This document shows, piece after piece, positions 59,114-64,000 of a DNA stretch of 64,000 nucleotides. This DNA is from Pseudomonas sp. Os17 (GTDB taxonomy: Bacteria > Pseudomonadota > Gammaproteobacteria > Pseudomonadales > Pseudomonadaceae): positions 5,273,501 through 5,337,500 of the forward strand of contig NZ_AP014627.1 of the NCBI RefSeq assembly GCF_001547895.1, given 5' to 3'. The position numbers and the translations under genes were made by a program. The notes under the pieces were generated by a model. It searched no databases. It was not told the origin of the DNA and saw nothing but the letters and a program-made list of their open reading frames with translations. Each line of letters opens with the position of its first letter. The first letter of the stretch is position 1.

Positions 59114-60430
59114 ATGCGCGTGATGAAGTGGAGCATGATCGCCCTGGCTGTATCAGCAGGCACCTCGCAGTTCGCAATCGCGTCCTCCCAGGACGATGCA
59201 AAGGGCTTTATCGAAGATAGCACCCTGACTGCGAAAACCCGTCTTGAGTACATGAACCGTGACTTCAAGAACGGTGCAGGTAACCGCCAACGTGACGATG
59301 GCACCTACAAAAGCGGCTATCGCCAAGACACCGGTCTGAGTGAACTGCTGCAGTACAGTTCTGGCTTCACTCAAGGCACCGTAGGCGTAGGCGTTGACGC
59401 TTTCGCCATGGGCGTGGTCAAGCTGGACGGTGGCGCCGGTCGTTCCGGTAACGGCCTGGCAGCCAACAACAGCCTGGGCGAGCCTGAAAAAGACTCTTCC
59501 GCTGTAGGTGGCGCGGTCAAGTTCCGCATCTCCGATACCGTACTGAAATACGGTAACCAGATGGTTGCCAGCCCGGTATTCTCCACCGACGACAGCCGCC
59601 TGCTGCCTGAAGTCGCCACCGGTACCTTGATCACCAGCAACGAGATCAAAGGCCTGGAGCTGAATGCCGGTCACTTCACCGCACTGCGCTCGCAGACCGG
59701 TCAGTACAACGACAGCATCAACGGTCGTAACAGCGACACCGGCCTGAAAAACCCAGGCCTGACCTCTGCCGACTTCGCAGGTGCAACCTACAAGTTCACC
59801 GACAACTTCGTCGGCGGCGTGGCAGCGTCCAAGGTTGATGACTACTTCAAGAAGCAATACATCAACCTGAACTACACCTTCCCGATCGCCGACAGTCAGT
59901 CCCTGAACCTGGACTTCAACGGCTATCGCACCGAAGACGACGGCAAGAAGCTGTACGGCAAGCTGGACAACAAACTGTGGAGCCTGGCAGCTGCTTACAG
60001 CATCGGCCCGAACAAGTTCACCATCGCTCACCAGCGCTCCACCGGCGACACCAACTACCTGTACGGTGTGGACGGCAACGGTACCATCTTCGTCGCCAAC
60101 TCCATCCAGATCTCCGACTTCATCGGTGAAGACGAGCGTTCCTGGCAGGCTCGCTACGACCTGAACATGGCAACCCTCGGCGTCCCTGGCCTGAGCTTCA
60201 TGGCCCGTTACGTGAAGGGTGACAACATCACCACTTCATCGAACACCGAAGGCAAGGAAAACGAGTTCAACTTCGAAACCAAGTACGTGATGCAAGAAGG
60301 TCCAGCCAAGGACCTGTCGTTCCGCCTGCGTAGCGCCGTGTACCGTGCCAACGGTGCTTACAACAAGGACTACACCGCAGACAACAACGACGTTCGTATC
60401 ATCGTAGAGTACCCACTGAGCATCTTGTAA
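59114..60430 (+). CDS. OprD-family outer-membrane porin
   Basis: This 438-residue protein has a signal peptide (MRVMKWSMIALAVSAGTSQF then AIA|S) and an 18-strand-type barrel ending PLSIL, as OprD proteins do. Family motifs include EDSTLTAKTRLEYMNRDFKN, SGFTQGTVGVGVDAFAMGVV, GNQMVASPVFSTDDSRLLPE and SWQARYDLNMATLGVPGL. OprD members pass basic amino acids or other small carboxylates. Its gene neighbours (HIT, slyX, cold-shock fusion, dps, aspS) match those around P. aeruginosa oprD (PA0958), but many paralogues exist, so I give no symbol. GGAG lies 9 nt before the ATG. Confidence 0.94.
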   Translation: MRVMKWSMIALAVSAGTSQFAIASSQDDAKGFIEDSTLTAKTRLEYMNRDFKNGAGNRQRDDGTYKSGYRQDTGLSELLQYSSGFTQGTVGVGVDAFAMGVVKLDGGAGRSGNGLAANNSLGEPEKDSSAVGGAVKFRISDTVLKYGNQMVASPVFSTDDSRLLPEVATGTLITSNEIKGLELNAGHFTALRSQTGQYNDSINGRNSDTGLKNPGLTSADFAGATYKFTDNFVGGVAASKVDDYFKKQYINLNYTFPIADSQSLNLDFNGYRTEDDGKKLYGKLDNKLWSLAAAYSIGPNKFTIAHQRSTGDTNYLYGVDGNGTIFVANSIQISDFIGEDERSWQARYDLNMATLGVPGLSFMARYVKGDNITTSSNTEGKENEFNFETKYVMQEGPAKDLSFRLRSAVYRANGAYNKDYTADNNDVRIIVEYPLSIL

Positions 60431-60470
60431 TTTCAATGTTCAGTTGATTGCGCCAACGCGCAACTCAAAT

Positions 60471-60508
60471 AAAAGCCGCCGCCCTGGATCAGGTCGGCGG
60501 CTTTTTTG
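60471..60508 (+). terminator. Intrinsic terminator after the porin gene
   Basis: AAAGCCGCCG near 60472 pairs with CGGCGGCTTT ahead of a T6 run, about 40 nt past the stop. Confidence 0.88.
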
Positions 60509-60634
60509 TGCGTGGCAACAGTAACTCGTAGAAGCAAAACTTAAATAGCAAGCTAACTAAAGAAGTTGTTTGCACTCGTTATGCCCCCGCTTTCGAATGA
60601 AACTTGATAGTTGCCAAGGAACCCTGAAAACAAA

Positions 60635-60658
60635 CAAGGGGCCTAAAAGCCCCTTGTC
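60635..60658 (-). terminator. Terminator-like hairpin after mscS-family gene
   Basis: CAAGGGGC and GCCCCTTG form a perfect 8-bp stem. On the minus strand the stem is followed by a T-rich run (TTGTTTGTTTTC). Confidence 0.75.
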
Positions 60659-60702
60659 TTGAACAGCATTAGTTGACCACATGGCCAAGTATTGAAAGCA
60701 CC

Positions 60703-61545
60703 TTATGAGACAGCCGCTTCCTGAACCACACGAATCACGCGCTGCGGAAAGGGAATATCGATGCCCGCCGCCTTCAAGCGATCGCGCGACAGCTCGTTGA
60801 ACTGGAACATCACGTCCCAGTAATCCGCAGTCTTGACCCAAACCCGCAGAGACAAGGTAATAGCGCTGTCACCCAGGGTGGACACCACTGCCACCGGCGC
60901 GGGATCAGCCAGCACGCGCTCGTCTTTCGCCAGCTCCAGCAGCACTTCACGGGCTTTCTGCAGATCTGCGTCGTAATCCACACCCACGTCGAATACCACC
61001 TTGCGAGTGGGTTGACGGTTGTAGTTGGTAATGATGCCGTTGGACAGGTTGCCGTTGGGTACGATCACCGTCTTGTTGTCACCGGTACGCAACACCGTGT
61101 GAAAAATCTGAATGCTGTCCACGCTACCGCTGATGCCTTGGGCTTCAATGAAGTCGCCAATGCGAAACGGACGGAACAACAGGATCAACACCCCTCCGGC
61201 GAAGTTCGCCAGGCTGCCTTGCAGGGCCAGGCCGATAGCCAGCCCGGCGGCACCAATCGCGGCAACGAACGAGGTCGTTTCGACACCGATCATCGAGGCC
61301 ACGCTGACAATCAGCAGCACCTTGAGAATGATGTTGGCCAGGCTGCTGATAAAGCCTTGCAACGCCAGGTCGGCATTACGCAACGCCAGCAACTTGCCCA
61401 CTTTGTGCGTCAACTTGTTGATCAGCCACCAGCCGATGGCCAGGGTGATCACTGCCAGCAGCACCCGGCTGCCGTATTCCATGATCATCGGGATCCAGGC
61501 TTGGGAAGCCCGGACCAGGTTGTCTACTTCAGCGTTCAAATCCAT
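60703..61545 (-). CDS. MscS-family mechanosensitive channel
   Basis: This 280-residue protein has the small MscS plan: helices 1-2 (YGSRVLLAVITLAIGWWLIN, SSLANIILKVLLIVSVASMI), the pore helix with Gly/Ala repeats (FVAAIGAAGLAIGLALQGSL then ANFAGGVLILLFRPFRIGDF) and the cytoplasmic beta and alpha/beta domains (NKTVIVPNGNLSNGIITNYN). It relieves turgor during osmotic downshift. GGAGAG precedes the ATG. Confidence 0.95.
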   Translation of the reverse strand: MDLNAEVDNLVRASQAWIPMIMEYGSRVLLAVITLAIGWWLINKLTHKVGKLLALRNADLALQGFISSLANIILKVLLIVSVASMIGVETTSFVAAIGAAGLAIGLALQGSLANFAGGVLILLFRPFRIGDFIEAQGISGSVDSIQIFHTVLRTGDNKTVIVPNGNLSNGIITNYNRQPTRKVVFDVGVDYDADLQKAREVLLELAKDERVLADPAPVAVVSTLGDSAITLSLRVWVKTADYWDVMFQFNELSRDRLKAAGIDIPFPQRVIRVVQEAAVS

Positions 61546-61683
61546 CTATCTCTCCAGATTCCCCGGGGTGGCGGCGTGCATGACTGACCGGCAGAACGAC
61601 CGGCTCCGCTGGAGCGCAATCGTTTCTGCCATTGCTCCGGCCTCGGACGCCAAAAAGCTCTAGAGGTTCCCGGAGACCGAGGG

Positions 61684-62169
61684 TCAGTCGCGGAAGTTGT
61701 TGAACTGCAGCGGCATGCCGAATTCCTTGGCACGCAGAGCGGCGATGGCCTCTTGCAGGTCATCACGCTTCTTGCCAGTGACCCGTATCTGCTCGCCCTG
61801 AATGGCGGCCTGCACTTTCAACTTGGCATCCTTGATATGGGCGACGATTTTCTTCGCCAGCTCCTTATCGATACCTTCCTTGAGCACCGCTTCCTGCTTC
61901 ATCACCTTGCCCGAGGCATAAGCGTCCTTGACCTCCAGGCACTGCACATCGATCTTGCGCTTGACCAGGGCCAGCTTGAGAATTTCGATCATCGCTTCCA
62001 GCTGGAATTCAGCTTCCGCGGTCAGGTTGACGGTCAGTTCCTTGTCCTTGAACTCGAAGCTGCCCTTGCCCTTGAGGTCATAGCGGCGATCCAGTTCCTT
62101 GACGGCGTTTTCCACCGCGTTGGTGACTTCGTGCTTGTCCAGTTCGGATACCACGTCAAACGACGGCAT
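61684..62169 (-). CDS. yajQ: YajQ-family nucleotide-binding protein
   Basis: This 161-residue DUF520 protein starts [20 protein letters not shown] and contains [20 protein letters not shown] and [20 protein letters not shown]. Relatives bind tRNA/GTP or cyclic di-GMP and, in Xanthomonas and Pseudomonas, affect virulence gene expression. GGAGAG precedes the ATG. Confidence 0.96.
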   Translation of the reverse strand: MPSFDVVSELDKHEVTNAVENAVKELDRRYDLKGKGSFEFKDKELTVNLTAEAEFQLEAMIEILKLALVKRKIDVQCLEVKDAYASGKVMKQEAVLKEGIDKELAKKIVAHIKDAKLKVQAAIQGEQIRVTGKKRDDLQEAIAALRAKEFGMPLQFNNFRD

Positions 62170-62288
62170 GTAATCTCTCCAAATAAAAAGGGGCGCTGTT
62201 CAGAACATCGAACACGCCCGGCTTGCGGTTAAAATCCGCGCTCATTATAACGGGTCTTTCCCCTCCTTCACCGCGTGCCCTCCCCTGA

Positions 62289-63230
<942 letters not shown>

Positions 63231-63275
63231 GCAGCGGCTACGCTGCCCACTTGCTCATTTCCAGCGATATAGCCG

Positions 63276-64000
63276 ATGCCATTGCGCCAGCGTCTCGAAA
63301 ACCTGCCCGTGGGCCAAAAGCTCCTGGCCGCCCTGCTCGTCTTGCTCACCACCGTACTGCTGGTCGCCAACCTGACCTTTATCAGCGCCGCCTACTGGAT
63401 CTCCCAGGAAAGCATGGCGCCCCAGGCCCTGCAGACCATTGGCCGACTGGTGTCCAATCCGATCCTGGCAACCCAGGCCCTCAACTCCCCCGAGGACGCA
63501 CAAAAGCTGCTGGATGAACTCGACAGCTATACCCCGCTGCGGGCAGCGGCCCTGTATGACGGCAAGGGTGTGCGCCTGGCGCAGTTGCAACACGGCGAAC
63601 ACCTCAAGCTGCCCGAGCGCTACCGCCATATCGAAGCCTGGCAATTGACCGAGTTTCGCAGCAACCAGATCATCACCCTGCCTCGCCCGGGCCAGGCTCC
63701 GGGGCATCTGCTGCTGGTCGCCACCAGCGAACTGCCGATGGCGTTCTATACCGGCACCCTCACCGCCAGCCTGGGGATCCTGATATTCAGCGTCTTGCTC
63801 TGGCTGATCATCGCCCGACAGATCAAGCGCCTGATCACCCAGCCGATCCACCAGCTCGAGGAACTGTCGCGCCAGGTGACCCGCGAGGAGAACTACTCAT
63901 TGCGTGCCTCCCGCGGCAACCACGATGAAATCGGCAGCCTGGCGGAAGCCTTCAACACCATGCTGTCGCGCATCGAAGCGCGGGAGCAGCAACTCAAGCG
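63276..64000 (+). CDS. HAMP-containing sensor protein, N-terminal part (cut by window end)
   Basis: The frame from ATG 63276 stays open to the right edge, giving 241 residues. It has a first membrane helix (KLLAALLVLLTTVLLVANLT), a periplasmic domain of about 120 residues (SQESMAPQALQTIGRLVSNP, LRAAALYDGKGVRLAQLQHG), a second helix (TASLGILIFSVLLWLIIARQ) and a HAMP domain (RLITQPIHQLEELSRQVTRE, GSLAEAFNTMLSRIEAREQQ). The output domain lies outside; by P. aeruginosa gene order (after a PanE-like gene) it is probably a sensor kinase, but a cyclase or other output cannot be excluded. Confidence 0.88.
   Translation, partial: MPLRQRLENLPVGQKLLAALLVLLTTVLLVANLTFISAAYWISQESMAPQALQTIGRLVSNPILATQALNSPEDAQKLLDELDSYTPLRAAALYDGKGVRLAQLQHGEHLKLPERYRHIEAWQLTEFRSNQIITLPRPGQAPGHLLLVATSELPMAFYTGTLTASLGILIFSVLLWLIIARQIKRLITQPIHQLEELSRQVTREENYSLRASRGNHDEIGSLAEAFNTMLSRIEAREQQLK

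Overview
This is chromosomal DNA from a fluorescent Pseudomonas, probably of the P. fluorescens/P. protegens group. Reasons: GC-rich coding sequence, an OprL/Pal protein of the Pseudomonas type, REP-like palindromes between genes, and gene orders familiar from P. aeruginosa (ybgC-tolQRAB-oprL-cpoB; aspS-yebC-ruvCAB; the GcsR-gcvHP-sdaA-gcvT block; arcDABC). Genus is confident; species is not resolved.

Layout. 1-0.9 kb: end of a GAPDH gene and mgsA. 0.9-6.0 kb: an iron/heme cell-surface signalling unit (Fur box, ECF sigma factor, FecR-like anti-sigma, STN-type TonB receptor, heme oxygenase). 6.1-10.4 kb: a DUF454 membrane protein, a chemoreceptor and a CoA-transferase. 10.5-17.3 kb: arginine deiminase region with two divergent ArcD-type antiporters and arcABC. 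17.3-25.7 kb: a DUF5064 protein, the glycine-responsive regulator gcsR and the gcvH-gcvP-sdaA-gcvT operon, with a sigma-54 promoter and 18-bp palindromic upstream sites. 26-28 kb: a cold-shock protein, an RDD protein and nadA.

28.1-43.1 kb is the accessory region: a decayed sensor kinase, then a complete Tad/Flp pilus locus in two convergent arms. The plus arm carries rcpA-tadD-DUF3613. The minus arm reads flp1-tadV-AAA+ ATPase-rcpC-tadG-tadE-tadE-like-tadZ-tadA-tadB-tadC, with a second flp gene upstream. A regulator with a degenerate receiver domain and an AraC-type output domain lies next to flp2. Both flp genes carry the same 38-bp element, made of two 15-bp direct repeats 21 bp apart, the geometry expected for an AraC-family dimer. 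The AAA+ ATPase is not part of the textbook tad gene set and is the best candidate here for an undescribed component.

43.2-64 kb is conserved core: tRNA-Lys, queC-queE, the Tol-Pal operon, ybgC, ruvBAC, yebC, aspS, a FmdB zinc-ribbon protein, Dps, a membrane protein fused to a cold-shock domain, slyX, a HIT protein, an OprD-family porin behind an unusually long intergenic region with an ArgR-like site, an MscS channel, yajQ, a PanE-like reductase, and the start of a HAMP-containing sensor protein cut by the window end.

All calls rest on reading protein and DNA motifs and on remembered family knowledge; no database searches were run.
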